From assembly GCA_030646715.1 (NCBI GenBank), contig JAUSLJ010000046.1, forward strand, positions 62,001 through 126,000: a stretch of DNA of 64,000 nt. Reading direction: 5' to 3'. Below are positions 33,148-43,348 of the stretch, one piece after another. The first letter of the stretch is position 1. Every line of letters begins with the position of its first letter. This stretch comes from Agitococcus sp. (GTDB lineage: Bacteria > Pseudomonadota > Gammaproteobacteria > Pseudomonadales > Moraxellaceae). The notes beneath the pieces were generated by a model, which saw only the letters and a program-made list of their open reading frames with translations, was not told where the DNA came from and did no database searches. Both the position numbers and the translations under genes were made by a program.

Positions 33148-33921
33148 ATGAATAGTCAGCAAACCTACATTGCTTTAGAAACCATTGTCACCAAAGAAAT
33201 TCGTCGTTTTACTCGAATTTGGGTACAAACATTATTACCTCCCGCCATAACCATGTGCTTATATTTCGTTATTTTTGGCAATATAGTCGGTAGTCGTGTC
33301 GGTAAAATGGGCGGTTTCGATTATATGCAATATATCGTACCAGGTTTAATTATGATGTCTGTGATTACCAACTCTTATTCCAACGTGGTATCCAGTTTTT
33401 ATAGTGCTAAGTTCCAACGTAGTATTGAGGAGTTAATCGTTTCACCTGTGCCGTACCATATTATTCTTACAGGTTTTATTATTGGTGGAATTGTTCGTGG
33501 TTTACTGGTCGGCATTACAGTAACTATTTTATCTTTGTTTTTTACTGATCTGCATGTTCATCATTTATTTATCATTATGTATTCGGTATTCATGACTTCG
33601 GCATTATTTTCATTAGGTGGATTTATTAATGCCGTCTTTGCTAAATCCTTTGATGATATATCCATTGTCCCGACCTTTATTTTAACGCCATTAACCTATT
33701 TGGGTGGTGTTTTTTATTCGATTGATAATTTGTCACCATTTTTTCAATCTATTTCGTATTTAAATCCAATTGTTTATATGGTTAACGCCTTTAGATATGG
33801 CATTTTAGGTGTGAGTGATGTCCCAATCGGCTTTTCTTTAGCGATGATCACGGTGGTTACTGTTGGTTTATATGTTTATGCCTTGAAGTTGCTACAAAGT
33901 GGCAAAGGCATGAAGGAGTAA
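33148..33921 (+). CDS. ABC-2 type exporter, permease subunit
   Basis: 257 residues with about six transmembrane segments. The first is LLPPAITMCLYFVIFGNIVG and the last is ITVVTVGLYVYALKLL. The ABC-2 signature region is GGVFYSIDNLSPFFQSISYLNP followed by YMVNAFRYGILG. The length matches YadH-like permeases. It is the partner of the preceding ATPase, in the inner membrane, and exports an unknown compound. The stop is 4 bp before queF. Confidence 0.93.
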   Translation: MNSQQTYIALETIVTKEIRRFTRIWVQTLLPPAITMCLYFVIFGNIVGSRVGKMGGFDYMQYIVPGLIMMSVITNSYSNVVSSFYSAKFQRSIEELIVSPVPYHIILTGFIIGGIVRGLLVGITVTILSLFFTDLHVHHLFIIMYSVFMTSALFSLGGFINAVFAKSFDDISIVPTFILTPLTYLGGVFYSIDNLSPFFQSISYLNPIVYMVNAFRYGILGVSDVPIGFSLAMITVVTVGLYVYALKLLQSGKGMKE

Positions 33922-33925
33922 ACAG

Positions 33926-34747
33926 ATGTCTTGGTATGAAAAAACAGGCCTTGGCAAAGAAACAGATTATCACAACGACTACAATCCAACCTTGTTGTGT
34001 CCATTATTGCGTGCCGAAGGCCGCCAACAATTAGGCTTAGATAGTGCAAATTTGCCTTTTCAAGGTGTTGATATTTGGCATAACTATGAAGCTTCTTGGA
34101 TTAATGGCAAAGGTAAGCCACAAGTAGCGATTGTGCAGCTATATTTTCCTGCACAATCACCTTTTTTAATTGAATCTAAGTCTTTAAAACTCTACTTCAA
34201 CTCACTGAATTTTAAAAGATTTGATGGTGAGGATGATGTTGTTAAACTGCTTGAGACGGATTTGTCTCAAGCTTCAGGCGCACAGGTTAAAGTGGTATTA
34301 ATTCCCGTTAATACAGCGAGTCAAACACAGCAATTAAACGGCATTTGTTTGGATGATTTAGATATTGAGATCACTGATTTTGCGCTAACTCCACAAGTAC
34401 TAAAAAACAATACGGACACGGATATTATTAGCGAAACGTTGTTTTCACATTTGTTACGCAGTAATTGCCCTGTCACTAATCAACCCGATTGGGGAAGTGT
34501 CAGTATCAGTTATATCGGGCGTGCCATTAATCACGAGAGCGTTTTACGTTATTTAATTTCTTTTAGACAACATAACGACTTTCATGAGCAATGTGTAGAA
34601 CGTATTTTTAGTGATATTTCACGCTATTGTCAGCCCGAAAAACTGACTGTACAAGCGTATTACACTCGTCGTGGTGGTTTAGATATCAACCCATTCCGTT
34701 CTAATGTTGATTTCTCGCCACAATTTCAGCGACTTGTCAGGCAGTAA
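33926..34747 (+). CDS. queF: NADPH-dependent 7-cyano-7-deazaguanine reductase QueF
   Basis: 273 residues, the length of the two-domain (YqcD, type II) form found in gammaproteobacteria. The catalytic Cys is in LLRSNCPVTNQPDWGSVSIS, followed by the substrate-binding RQHNDFHEQCVERI and the C-terminal YTRRGGLDINPFRSN. It reduces preQ0 to preQ1 in queuosine synthesis. It works in the same pathway as QueG at 3340-4422, though the two genes are 30 kb apart. It overlaps no neighbour but is 4 bp from the permease stop, so it is co-transcribed. Confidence 0.97.
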   Translation: MSWYEKTGLGKETDYHNDYNPTLLCPLLRAEGRQQLGLDSANLPFQGVDIWHNYEASWINGKGKPQVAIVQLYFPAQSPFLIESKSLKLYFNSLNFKRFDGEDDVVKLLETDLSQASGAQVKVVLIPVNTASQTQQLNGICLDDLDIEITDFALTPQVLKNNTDTDIISETLFSHLLRSNCPVTNQPDWGSVSISYIGRAINHESVLRYLISFRQHNDFHEQCVERIFSDISRYCQPEKLTVQAYYTRRGGLDINPFRSNVDFSPQFQRLVRQ

Positions 34748-34860
34748 TGCTTGCCAAGTATTTCGACAATCGCCACAATCAGCTAGCTTGACTTCAGGCT
34801 TACTCCGTTAAAAATAATTTGGGTAAGCCATGACCTACAAAAATGTTTAGGGAGTTTTTT

Positions 34861-35535
34861 ATGACCGCTTATTTCGGTTTTGAGCCTAGTGAAGGCTTGA
34901 AAAATGATATTCAAACTATCTTGGCTAATTTGGCCAAAAAAGCACCAGAGCCGCAGTATCATTTGTCTAGTGAAATTTCCAAAGTATTCACCGATGAAGT
35001 CATTGATAATTTATTATTAAACCTCGTCGGTGTCATGCAGCATCACGGTGATGGCGAAGGCGGTGGTTTATTAAAATTCTTAGGTGGTTTTTTAAAGACT
35101 GTCATGCACGGTGCCTTAAAAGTCATGCTCGGCAAATGTGATAATGCTGAAGTCAATAAACGCTCCGAGTTTTTGCGTATGCGTTTATTACAATTACCTA
35201 ATGATAAAACACGTTTAGGTTTTGTAATTCCACAAGATGTTTATAATCATTTTCAGCATTGTTTTAATGAAGTTGATGCAGGTAATGGTAAACAAATTAC
35301 CGATGAATTGATCAAAACCATGTTAGCTTTTACTGATTTGTCATTAGTCCACTTCTTTGATGATTTTATTAATGGCTTAAACCTAGGCATGATTAACCGT
35401 AAAATGGCGAGTGTCACGCGTTCTGGTATTCATAAAGAAAGCCATAGCACCATTAAAAAGTTAATTCCTTCATTAAATGATGCCCAACTTAAAGATTTCT
35501 CCGCGTATTTTAAAGCGATGTTGGTTGAGCGTTAA
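34861..35535 (+). CDS. Uncharacterised protein, paralogue 1 of a tandem pair
   Basis: About 224 residues from ATG 34861, preceded by GGGAG with good spacing; an ATG at 34843 lies upstream of that site. There is no signal peptide; the sequence is mostly helical with a Gly-rich insert (HGDGEGGGLLKFLGGF). Shared with the next gene are the N-terminal GLKND-type start, the MLAFTDLSLVHFF segment with LGMINRKMAS, and the C-terminal IKKLIPSLNDAQLKDFSAYF. I do not recognise the family. The pair sits between queF and hrpA and is preceded by a hairpin (GGCTTAC / GTAAGCC, 34797-34829). Confidence 0.7.
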   Translation: MTAYFGFEPSEGLKNDIQTILANLAKKAPEPQYHLSSEISKVFTDEVIDNLLLNLVGVMQHHGDGEGGGLLKFLGGFLKTVMHGALKVMLGKCDNAEVNKRSEFLRMRLLQLPNDKTRLGFVIPQDVYNHFQHCFNEVDAGNGKQITDELIKTMLAFTDLSLVHFFDDFINGLNLGMINRKMASVTRSGIHKESHSTIKKLIPSLNDAQLKDFSAYFKAMLVER

Positions 35536-35540
35536 TTTAT

Positions 35541-36206
35541 ATGGCTACTTATTATGCCATTCCTTGTCCAGATGGATTAAGGGAAAATTTTGCTAAACTT
35601 ATTCATAATTTTGAAAATGGTGTCAGCGCCCCTCAAAATCAGTTATTGATTGCAGTGGCCAACGAATATACCGACAAAATTATCGAAGTCATGATTCTTG
35701 GCAATAGCCAATTATTAGATGCCGACACGTTTGCAGCAAAAGTGCTTAATAATGTAGCCAGTGTGGTCAAAGCAACGGCGCATACCTTAATTAAACAAGT
35801 CTTGCATAAGATGAAAAATCAAGAGATGGCGCCGTTAACCGCGCAAATTCGTGCACGTAAATTGGTCATTGATGAGCAAGAATATATTAGTTTCCCCATT
35901 CCCACGGAACTCGCTCAGCGTTACCGCCAATGTTTTGTTGCGATTAGAAACGGTGATATCAGCGCAAGAACACCTTTAATGGAGTCTATGTTAGCGTTTT
36001 CACAATTAGCCAATCATTATTTTTATACAGAATCCATTCGACCATTAAAGTTAGGTTTAATTACCCGTAAAATTTCTGACTTGGGTGGTGTGACCATTAA
36101 TAAGGCATCACAAGCAGCCATTAAAAAGCTTATTCCCCAATTAAATATCGAAGAGTTACAAGGCTTCGTTGATTATTTAGAACCATTTTTTGTTGATGTC
36201 GATTAA
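35541..36206 (+). CDS. Uncharacterised protein, paralogue 2 of a tandem pair
   Basis: 221 residues, 5 bp after its paralogue and clearly homologous to it: PDGLRENFAKLIHNF, MLAFSQLANHYFY with LGLITRKISD, and IKKLIPQLNIEELQGFVDYL. It lacks the Gly-rich insert and has a basic stretch (QIRARKLVIDEQ) instead. Cytosolic and helical. The two may form a heterodimer, given the strict tandem order; that is inference. No catalytic motif is visible. Confidence 0.7.
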   Translation: MATYYAIPCPDGLRENFAKLIHNFENGVSAPQNQLLIAVANEYTDKIIEVMILGNSQLLDADTFAAKVLNNVASVVKATAHTLIKQVLHKMKNQEMAPLTAQIRARKLVIDEQEYISFPIPTELAQRYRQCFVAIRNGDISARTPLMESMLAFSQLANHYFYTESIRPLKLGLITRKISDLGGVTINKASQAAIKKLIPQLNIEELQGFVDYLEPFFVDVD

Positions 36207-36281
36207 ATCCAAATCCCTCCAAACTAAAAATCCCCATCCCTAAGCAAAATCCGTTAAAATCGCGGTTTTTAGTCAATTCTT

Positions 36282-39200
36282 ATGCTCAAAGCCGATTTTT
36301 TTTCTGCCTTAAATCAATGTCTTACTATTGATCGTCCACGTTTTATTGGGCGTTGGCAACGATTGCGGCAGCTAGAAAATGAAAAGTTGGCAACGGCTAG
36401 TCAGCAATTACAGGCACAACTTCAACAGTCACAACATCACGCGCAACGTCGTCAACAGGCAATGCCTGCTTTACCCTTGAATGACGATTTACCCGTCAGT
36501 CAACGTGCCGAAGAAATTATTAACGCCATTAAAAGTCATCAAGTCATTGTGTTAGCAGGTGAAACAGGTTCAGGAAAAACGACTCAATTACCTAAATTAT
36601 GTTTAAAAGCAGGACGCGGGGTTTATGGTTTTATTGGTCATACCCAACCCCGACGTTTAGCGGCGCGAAGTGTGGCGGCACGAATTGCCGAAGAATTAAA
36701 TTCGCCTTTAGGTGAAATTGTCGGTTTTAAAGTGCGTTTTAGTGAGGCGTTTAATACGGATGGCTACGTCAAATTAATGACCGATGGCATTTTGCTCGCT
36801 GAACTCAGTAATGACCGTTATCTCAACGCGTATGACACTTTAATTATTGATGAAGCGCACGAACGTAGTTTAAATATTGATTTTCTCTTGGGTTATTTAC
36901 GCCAGCTATTGCCCAAGCGTCCCGATTTAAAAGTCATTATTACCTCCGCGACTTTAGATGTTGAACGTTTTAGCCGCCATTTTGCTGATGCGCCAATTAT
37001 TCAAGTGCAAGGCCGTACTTTTCCCGTCGAAGTGCTGTATCGTCCGATTATGAGCGATCAGGTCGTTTCTGATGAAGATGATGCTTTTGAAGATTTAGAA
37101 GAAGCCTTACCGCGAGCTGTGGTTAATGCGGTAGAAGAATGTGTCGAACATTCGCGTACTAAAGGTCGAGCAGGTCAGGGCGATATTTTAGTGTTTGCCA
37201 GTACTGAACGCGAAATTCGAGAATTAGCCGATACCTTACGAAAATTTGGCCCTCCTCACACCGAGATTTTGCCGCTATATGCCCGTTTATCCCTTAATGA
37301 ACAACAACGTATTTTTCATCCTACAGGCAAAGGTCGGCGTATTATTATTGCTACCAACGTCGCTGAAACCTCACTTACTGTCCCCAACATTCACTATGTC
37401 GTTGATTCAGGCTTTGCGCGGATTAGTCGTTATTCCTACCGCTCACGCGTGCAACGCTTGCCGATTGAAGCTGTTTCGCAAGCGGCGGCGAATCAGCGTA
37501 AAGGCCGTTGTGGCCGTATTGCGGCGGGTGTTTGTATTCGCTTATACAGTGAAGCCGATTTTTTAAGTCGTCCAGAATTTACTGAGCCTGAAATACGTCG
37601 AACCCATTTGGCGGCGGTTATTTTGCAAATGCAATCCTTGGGTTTGGGTGATATTAGCTCGTTTCCTTTTGTCGAGCCGCCCGATAGTCGTTTTGTTAAT
37701 GATGGTTTGCGAGTCTTAGAAGAGTTAGGTGCGTTTGATAGCGAGCAGAAAATTACTGCTTTGGGTCAGCAGTTAAGTCGTTTTCCTTTAGATCCCCGTT
37801 TGGCGCGGATTCTTATTGCAGGCGCACATTCAGGCTGTTTAGAAGAAATCCTGATTATTATTAGTGCTTTAAGTTCACAAGACCCACGCGAACGTCCTCC
37901 TGAGAAACAACAAGCGGCTGACCAAAAGCATTTATTGTTCAAAGACAAAGATTCGGACTTTTTATTTTTCGTCAAACTGTGGCAAAGTTTTGAAGACTGC
38001 CGTGGCGATTTAACCGAAAACCAACGTAAACAATGGCTAAAAACGCACTTTCTCTCGTATTTACGGATGCGTGAATGGCGCGAAACGCATCATCAATTAT
38101 TGATTGTGTGTAAAGAATTAAACTTACAACGCAACAGCGAACCTGCCAAATACGAAACCATCCATCGGGCGTTACTGACGGGCTTTTTATCATCTATTGC
38201 CCACAAAAATGATGAGAAAGAATATCTCGCAGCGCGTAATCAAAAAGCAAAAATCTTTCCTGCTTCGTCGTTATATAAAAAGCCAACACCGTGGTTAATG
38301 GCGGCAGAAATCGTCGAAACTAGCCAAGTCTATTTACGCACCAATGCCAAAGTTGAACCCGAATGGATTGAGCAAGAAGGCAAACATCTACTAAAAAGCC
38401 ATGTTTATGAGCCGCATTGGGAAAAAAGCCAAGGCAAAGTCGTGGCGTATGAACAGTTATCTTTATTTGGTTTGATTATCAATCCCAAACGTAAACTCAA
38501 TTATGAAATCATCAATCCGCAAGAAGCACATGAGATTTTTATTCGACGCGCCTTAGTCGAAGGGGAAGTCAACCTTAAAGCGCCGTTTTTTACCCATAAT
38601 AGGCAATTAGTGGATGATATTTCTGATGTTGAAGACCGATTACGGCGACGTGATTTATTGGTGGATGATGAAGTATTGTTTCAGTTTTATGCCAGCCGTA
38701 TTCCTGAAAGTATTGCCAATATTCGCAGTTTTGAAGGTTGGCGACGCGAAGAAGAACGTAAAAATCCTGAGATATTATTTTGTCATCCTGATGAATTAAT
38801 TACCGAAGAAGACTTACCTACGGTTGTGGACTATCCCGATGAAATTAACATCAATGGTTTGGCTTTACCCTTAAGTTATAAATTTGACCCTAGTGCCGCA
38901 GATGATGGTGTCACCATTCGTATTCCTCATGCGGTGTTAGCACAAATTTCCGAGGCAACGTTATCGTGGCTGATTCCTTCGTTACTGGCAGATAAAATTG
39001 AAGCCTTACTCAAAGGTTTGCCGAAAGTGTTTAGACGGCAATTAGTGCCTGTGCCAGATACGGTGAAAATGATTTTGGCGAATATGCCAGCAGTTTCACC
39101 GACAAACGAACCATTAACAAACACTTTGAGTCGATTGCTAGTGCCGCGTGGTTTGCGCTTAACCGCTAACGACTGGCAAGAAAGCGAAGCGAATCTACCT

Positions 39201-40172
39201 GCTTATTGTCTGTTTAATATTCAAGTGGTGGATGAAAAAGGCAAAACCTTAGCGACGGGGCGCAATTTAGCAGATTTAAAAATTAAGTTATCGAGTAAAC
39301 AAGCACCGACAATTCAAGTAGTAGCAACGGGTGCATTACTACAGGATTTTCCCGCAGAAATTAACCCAATTATTGAACGACAAGTTTCAGGCTTGCCGAT
39401 TCGTAGTTACGCTGCTTTAGTGGCTCAAGAGCAAGGCGTAAGCTTGCAGTATTTACAAACCGAAGCCTTAGCGCAACATCATCATCGACGCGGTACGATT
39501 GCTTTATGGCAGCAACAGTGTGCGACGGAAATTAAAGCACTGAAAAAACAGCTTACCCCAGCATTAGCTGTTGATTTTTCACCGTACGGCACAAAAGCAC
39601 AATTAGAAAGCCAGTTTGTACAAGCAGTTTTCAATAGCCTATTTACTGATAGGCTTATTTATACACTCCCTGAATTTAATAAAGAGCTGCAAGCCAAAAA
39701 AGGGCTGTTATTAGCAGAAGGGCAAAAGGTCATTACCCTCGCCAGTAACATTTTTAAAGCATGGCGTGAAGTTGAAAAACAACGAAAATTGTTAGTTCAG
39801 CCAATTTTTTCGACTTCGCAAGACGATATCATGACGCAATTACAGGCATTGCAAGCGAGTACCTTTTTAGGTGAAATTGCACCTTCGCGCTGGCGGGAGT
39901 ATCCTCGCTACTTAAAAGCCTTGCAACTTAGGTTAGAGCGACTGCCAAATAGTCTAAATCGTGATAGCCTTGCCACCAACGATTTACAACGCCGTTGGCG
40001 CGACTATTTGCAAAAATCGGCGGATTTAACCGCGCGTAGTTTGCCAACAGTACAATTAGACGAATATCGCTGGTTATTAGAAGAGTATCGTATCTCTTTG
40101 TTTGCTCAACCGATGAAAACGGCTGTACCTGTATCGGTAGAGCGTTTAAATCGCTTATGGGCGCAACTCTAA
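36282..40172 (+). CDS. hrpA: ATP-dependent RNA helicase HrpA (DEAH box)
   Basis: 1296 residues, full length for HrpA. Motif I GETGSGKTTQLPK, motif II DEAH in LIIDEAHERSLNIDF, motif III TSATLD, and motif VI QRKGRCGR are all present. The helicase-associated and OB-fold (DUF3418) regions follow, with IHRALLTGFLSSIAHK and HPAS-like FPASSLYKKPTPWLMA. HrpA unwinds RNA and resolves stalled or collided ribosomes. Its start is 75 bp after the paralogue pair, with its own likely promoter (TTAAAATC as -10). Confidence 0.97.
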   Translation: MLKADFFSALNQCLTIDRPRFIGRWQRLRQLENEKLATASQQLQAQLQQSQHHAQRRQQAMPALPLNDDLPVSQRAEEIINAIKSHQVIVLAGETGSGKTTQLPKLCLKAGRGVYGFIGHTQPRRLAARSVAARIAEELNSPLGEIVGFKVRFSEAFNTDGYVKLMTDGILLAELSNDRYLNAYDTLIIDEAHERSLNIDFLLGYLRQLLPKRPDLKVIITSATLDVERFSRHFADAPIIQVQGRTFPVEVLYRPIMSDQVVSDEDDAFEDLEEALPRAVVNAVEECVEHSRTKGRAGQGDILVFASTEREIRELADTLRKFGPPHTEILPLYARLSLNEQQRIFHPTGKGRRIIIATNVAETSLTVPNIHYVVDSGFARISRYSYRSRVQRLPIEAVSQAAANQRKGRCGRIAAGVCIRLYSEADFLSRPEFTEPEIRRTHLAAVILQMQSLGLGDISSFPFVEPPDSRFVNDGLRVLEELGAFDSEQKITALGQQLSRFPLDPRLARILIAGAHSGCLEEILIIISALSSQDPRERPPEKQQAADQKHLLFKDKDSDFLFFVKLWQSFEDCRGDLTENQRKQWLKTHFLSYLRMREWRETHHQLLIVCKELNLQRNSEPAKYETIHRALLTGFLSSIAHKNDEKEYLAARNQKAKIFPASSLYKKPTPWLMAAEIVETSQVYLRTNAKVEPEWIEQEGKHLLKSHVYEPHWEKSQGKVVAYEQLSLFGLIINPKRKLNYEIINPQEAHEIFIRRALVEGEVNLKAPFFTHNRQLVDDISDVEDRLRRRDLLVDDEVLFQFYASRIPESIANIRSFEGWRREEERKNPEILFCHPDELITEEDLPTVVDYPDEININGLALPLSYKFDPSAADDGVTIRIPHAVLAQISEATLSWLIPSLLADKIEALLKGLPKVFRRQLVPVPDTVKMILANMPAVSPTNEPLTNTLSRLLVPRGLRLTANDWQESEANLPAYCLFNIQVVDEKGKTLATGRNLADLKIKLSSKQAPTIQVVATGALLQDFPAEINPIIERQVSGLPIRSYAALVAQEQGVSLQYLQTEALAQHHHRRGTIALWQQQCATEIKALKKQLTPALAVDFSPYGTKAQLESQFVQAVFNSLFTDRLIYTLPEFNKELQAKKGLLLAEGQKVITLASNIFKAWREVEKQRKLLVQPIFSTSQDDIMTQLQALQASTFLGEIAPSRWREYPRYLKALQLRLERLPNSLNRDSLATNDLQRRWRDYLQKSADLTARSLPTVQLDEYRWLLEEYRISLFAQPMKTAVPVSVERLNRLWAQL

Positions 40173-40259
40173 AACCTTGAGCGTGTATTTAGATTAAGTG
40201 ATTTAGATTTTTTAGTATTTATCTTGGGTTTTAAATTGACCCATCTACGGGAGTCTTAC

Positions 40260-41381
40260 ATGAAAAAAGTATTAATCAGTGGTACAGGTTTATTCACTCC
40301 TGAAGAAAGTATTACCAATGAAGAGTTAATAGATTCTTTTAATGCCTACGTGGAATTATTTAATCAACAAAATGCAGATGCAATTGAACGTGGTGAAGTG
40401 ACGGGGCTAAAAACGTCTTTTCCTGAGTTTATTGAAAAAGCATCTGGTATAAAATCGCGTTATGTTATTAATAAATCGGGGATTTTAGATCCTCACCGTA
40501 TGTATCCGATTATTGCTGACCGTAGTGACGATGAACAATCCTTACAATGTGAAATGGCAGTAAAAGCAGTGCAAGAAGCATTAACAAAAGCAGGCAAAAC
40601 GGGCGCAGACATTGATGCCGTGATTGTTGCTTGTTCTAATATGCAACGTGCTTATCCTGCGATGTCGATTGAAATTCAAAATGCCATTGGTGCCAAAGGT
40701 TTTGCTTTTGATATGAATGTTGCTTGTTCATCGGCAACTTTTGGTTTGCAAACGGCGGCGGATATGATTCGTAGCGGTTCGGCTAAATGCGTTTTAATGG
40801 TTAACCCTGAAATTTGTTCGGGACATTTAGAGTGGCGTGACCGTGATTGTCATTTTATTTTTGGTGATGTCTGTACGACAGTAATTTTAGAAGCTGAAGA
40901 TACCTGTACTAATCCGCAAGCGTGGGAAATTGTGGGTACTAAACTACAAACGCAATTCTCTAATAACATTCGTAACAACTTTGGTTTTTTAAATCGTTGT
41001 GATGAAGAAGGCGTAGGCGCGCGCGATAAATTGTTCCGTCAAGAAGGGCGCAAAGTCTTTAAAGAAGTGTGTCCGATGGTGGCAGAACAAATTACTCAGC
41101 ATTTAGGTGAATTGTCTTTAGTGGCAACGGACTTAAAACGGATGTGGTTGCATCAAGCGAATAGCAATATGAATGCTTTGATTGCCCGTAAAGTGCTAGA
41201 CCGTGACCCAACACCCGAAGAATCACCGACTATTTTAGATACTTACGCTAATACAAGTTCCGCAGGTTCGATTATTGCTTTCCATATGCATAATCAAGAC
41301 TTAAACACAGGTGATGTCGGTGTTATTTGTTCATTTGGTGCGGGATATTCGATTGGTAGTGTGATTGTTAAAAAACGCTAA
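40260..41381 (+). CDS. Beta-ketoacyl-ACP synthase III (FabH-like, long form)
   Basis: 373 residues from ATG 40260, preceded by CGGGAG; an earlier start at 40224 is unlikely. The catalytic triad is visible: Cys in [20 protein letters not shown], His in [10 protein letters not shown] and Asn in [14 protein letters not shown] 60-residue N-terminal insert ([20 protein letters not shown]) makes it longer than standard FabH, as in the Pseudomonas and Acinetobacter KAS III paralogues that condense medium-chain acyl-CoA with malonyl-ACP. It likely feeds fatty-acid synthesis from exogenous or degraded acyl groups. Monocistronic, ending before an 11-bp hairpin. Confidence 0.92.
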   Translation: MKKVLISGTGLFTPEESITNEELIDSFNAYVELFNQQNADAIERGEVTGLKTSFPEFIEKASGIKSRYVINKSGILDPHRMYPIIADRSDDEQSLQCEMAVKAVQEALTKAGKTGADIDAVIVACSNMQRAYPAMSIEIQNAIGAKGFAFDMNVACSSATFGLQTAADMIRSGSAKCVLMVNPEICSGHLEWRDRDCHFIFGDVCTTVILEAEDTCTNPQAWEIVGTKLQTQFSNNIRNNFGFLNRCDEEGVGARDKLFRQEGRKVFKEVCPMVAEQITQHLGELSLVATDLKRMWLHQANSNMNALIARKVLDRDPTPEESPTILDTYANTSSAGSIIAFHMHNQDLNTGDVGVICSFGAGYSIGSVIVKKR

Positions 41382-41430
41382 TGGTGAGCCCGCATAACAC
41401 GAATAATCCACCGTGTTTGTGTGGGTGCCG

Positions 41431-41461
41431 ATGGACATTTTCCTTCAAGTAAAATGTCCAT
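41431..41461 (+). terminator. Hairpin after the KAS III gene
   Basis: Perfect 11-bp stem (ATGGACATTTT / AAAATGTCCAT) with a 9-nt loop, 50 bp after the stop. There is no T-tract beyond it; probable terminator or processing hairpin. Confidence 0.5.
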
Positions 41462-41512
41462 CTGTGTTCAGCCGTTAAACATTTTACCTTGTTGAGGCCA
41501 TTGATTGTTGTG

Positions 41513-41588
41513 ATAAGTACCTAAGCAAAAGTTTCACCGTTCATGGTCAGCCTGACGAAGCACGACAAGCTCAGTGTGAACGGAGTAT
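41513..41588. repeat. Intergenic repeat, family B copy 2
   Basis: Begins TAAGTACCTAAGCAAAAG, then GTTTCACCGTTCATGGTCAGC and ACGACAAGCTCAGTG. Related to copies at 26111 and 45951. Lies between the convergent KAS III and hflD genes. Confidence 0.75.
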
Positions 41589-41597
41589 ATAAAAAAA

Positions 41598-42242
41598 CTA
41601 AGAGCGTTGTTGCGCTTCTTTAATCAGTATCCGTAATTCTGCAAGGATTTGCCCTCGCGTAAACAACAAATGCCAACGTCGTCCACCTAAGCGTTGCCAT
41701 AACCAAGCCGCTCGAACTCCTGCCAACAAATTAGCGCGAATTTGTTCGGCCATACCTGCGGTTTTTAGCCGTTGTTCATTGCCTTTGACTTGAATACGAA
41801 ATTTTAACATACCAATGGTGTCAACATACGCACCTGCCAAATTATTAATCATACCTTGAGCATTAACATCATTATCAAAATGCGGTAGTTGGCGTTGTGC
41901 TTGCTCTAATCGTTGACGTAATAGGGTTAACAAGCGCGGCGATTTATTCAATTGCCCTTCAATGTGAATTAGACCGAGCGCGTAACGCAGTTTATCGGCT
42001 TGTCTGCTATCTGTTCCTGCATCAACCAAACAAGCTTCCAGTGTTTTTAAGCCTAACTCTAAGGCTTTGGCGTTACCATAAATGGCTTCAGGATTGTCGG
42101 TGTCAAAAATAAGGGTGCTATCAAGCAGGGTTTTGATTGCATCTTTGTCGGCAATGCCTTTCCATGCCAAATTGTCGGCAATGGCGGCGGCTTGGAAAAC
42201 AGCAGCCAATGCTAAGGTTTTTTGTCTATTGATATCGTTCAT
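41598..42242 (-). CDS. hflD: HflD, high-frequency-lysogenisation protein homologue
   Basis: 214 residues, all-helical, with the HflD pattern: [51 protein letters not shown] and [18 protein letters not shown] near the C-terminus. In E. coli it is membrane-associated and binds phage lambda CII; its general role is unclear. Its ATG overlaps the mnmA stop (4 bp). The order nudJ-mnmA-hflD is conserved in gammaproteobacteria, but purB, which often follows, is absent here. Confidence 0.93.
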   Translation of the reverse strand: MNDINRQKTLALAAVFQAAAIADNLAWKGIADKDAIKTLLDSTLIFDTDNPEAIYGNAKALELGLKTLEACLVDAGTDSRQADKLRYALGLIHIEGQLNKSPRLLTLLRQRLEQAQRQLPHFDNDVNAQGMINNLAGAYVDTIGMLKFRIQVKGNEQRLKTAGMAEQIRANLLAGVRAAWLWQRLGGRRWHLLFTRGQILAELRILIKEAQQRS

Positions 42243-43348
42243 ATAATGCCAACCATGCTTTCAATAACTCCACCACCTAAACAGACATCATCAATATAAA
42301 ACACGACCGATTGGCCTGGTGTGACAGCGCGTTGCGGTTGATCAAAACTCACCCTTAATCCATCACCTTCAACCGACACTAAACAGGCTTGGTCAGGTTG
42401 GCGATAACGCGTTTTGGCGGTGCAACGGAATGGTGTTTCTAGCGCATGACCCGCCACCCAGTCGATTTTTTGGGTAAAGAGACTACGGCTCATCAGTAAT
42501 GGGTGTTCATGACCTTGACCAATGATTAAGCGTTTGCTCGCTAAATCTTTGGCAACAACAAACCACGGTGCTTCGGCACTGTTTTTCACACCGCCAATAC
42601 CAATGCCTTGCCGTTGGCCGAGCGTGTAATACATCAAACCTAAATGCTCACCAATGACTTTGCCTTCGTCGGTGACAATTTCGCCTGCTTGGGCAGGTAA
42701 GTATTGACTTAAAAAGTCGCGGAAACGACGCTCGCCAATAAAACAAATTCCAGTGGAGTCTTTTTTAGCGTGATTAATAAAACCTTGTTCGGCAGCAATA
42801 CGTCGAACTTCAGGTTTTGGTAATTCACCGACAGGGAATAAGGTTCTGGCAATTTGTTTGCCACTGACCGCGTGTAAAAAATAGCTTTGGTCTTTGTTGC
42901 TGTCTAAACCACGAAGCAGTTGTGAGCAGTCATTATCAGCACTGCGGCGCGTATAATGACCTGTAGCAATAAAGTCAGCTCCTAACACGACGGCATAATC
43001 TAAGAATGCTTTAAATTTGATTTCTTTATTGCACAAAATATCAGGATTAGGTGTGCGACCTGCTTGATATTCCGCTAAAAAATGCTCAAAAACACGATCC
43101 CAATATTCGCTGGCAAAGTTAGCGGTATGAAGTTTAATACCGAGTTTATCGCAGACAGCTTGGGCATCGGCTAAGTCTTCTTTGGCAGTGCAATAGTCGG
43201 TGCCGTCATCTTCTTCCCAGTTTTTCATAAACAAGCCTTCAACCTGATAGCCTTGTTGTAGAAGAAGATAAGCAGAGACTGACGAATCGACACCGCCAGA
43301 CATACCGACGATGACTTTTAAGGTAGAGGTAGGAGCTTGGTGATTCAT
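42239..43348 (-). CDS. mnmA: tRNA 2-thiouridylase MnmA
   Basis: 369 residues. The PP-loop ATP motif [15 protein letters not shown] is at the N-terminus. The catalytic nucleophile Cys is in [13 protein letters not shown], and the second Cys is in [13 protein letters not shown]. The [11 protein letters not shown] segment and a C-terminal beta-barrel complete the family. It thiolates U34 of Lys, Glu and Gln tRNAs using sulfur from the Tus relay. It overlaps the NUDIX gene and hflD by 4 bp each, so the three are translated together. Confidence 0.97.
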   Translation of the reverse strand: MNHQAPTSTLKVIVGMSGGVDSSVSAYLLLQQGYQVEGLFMKNWEEDDGTDYCTAKEDLADAQAVCDKLGIKLHTANFASEYWDRVFEHFLAEYQAGRTPNPDILCNKEIKFKAFLDYAVVLGADFIATGHYTRRSADNDCSQLLRGLDSNKDQSYFLHAVSGKQIARTLFPVGELPKPEVRRIAAEQGFINHAKKDSTGICFIGERRFRDFLSQYLPAQAGEIVTDEGKVIGEHLGLMYYTLGQRQGIGIGGVKNSAEAPWFVVAKDLASKRLIIGQGHEHPLLMSRSLFTQKIDWVAGHALETPFRCTAKTRYRQPDQACLVSVEGDGLRVSFDQPQRAVTPGQSVVFYIDDVCLGGGVIESMVGII

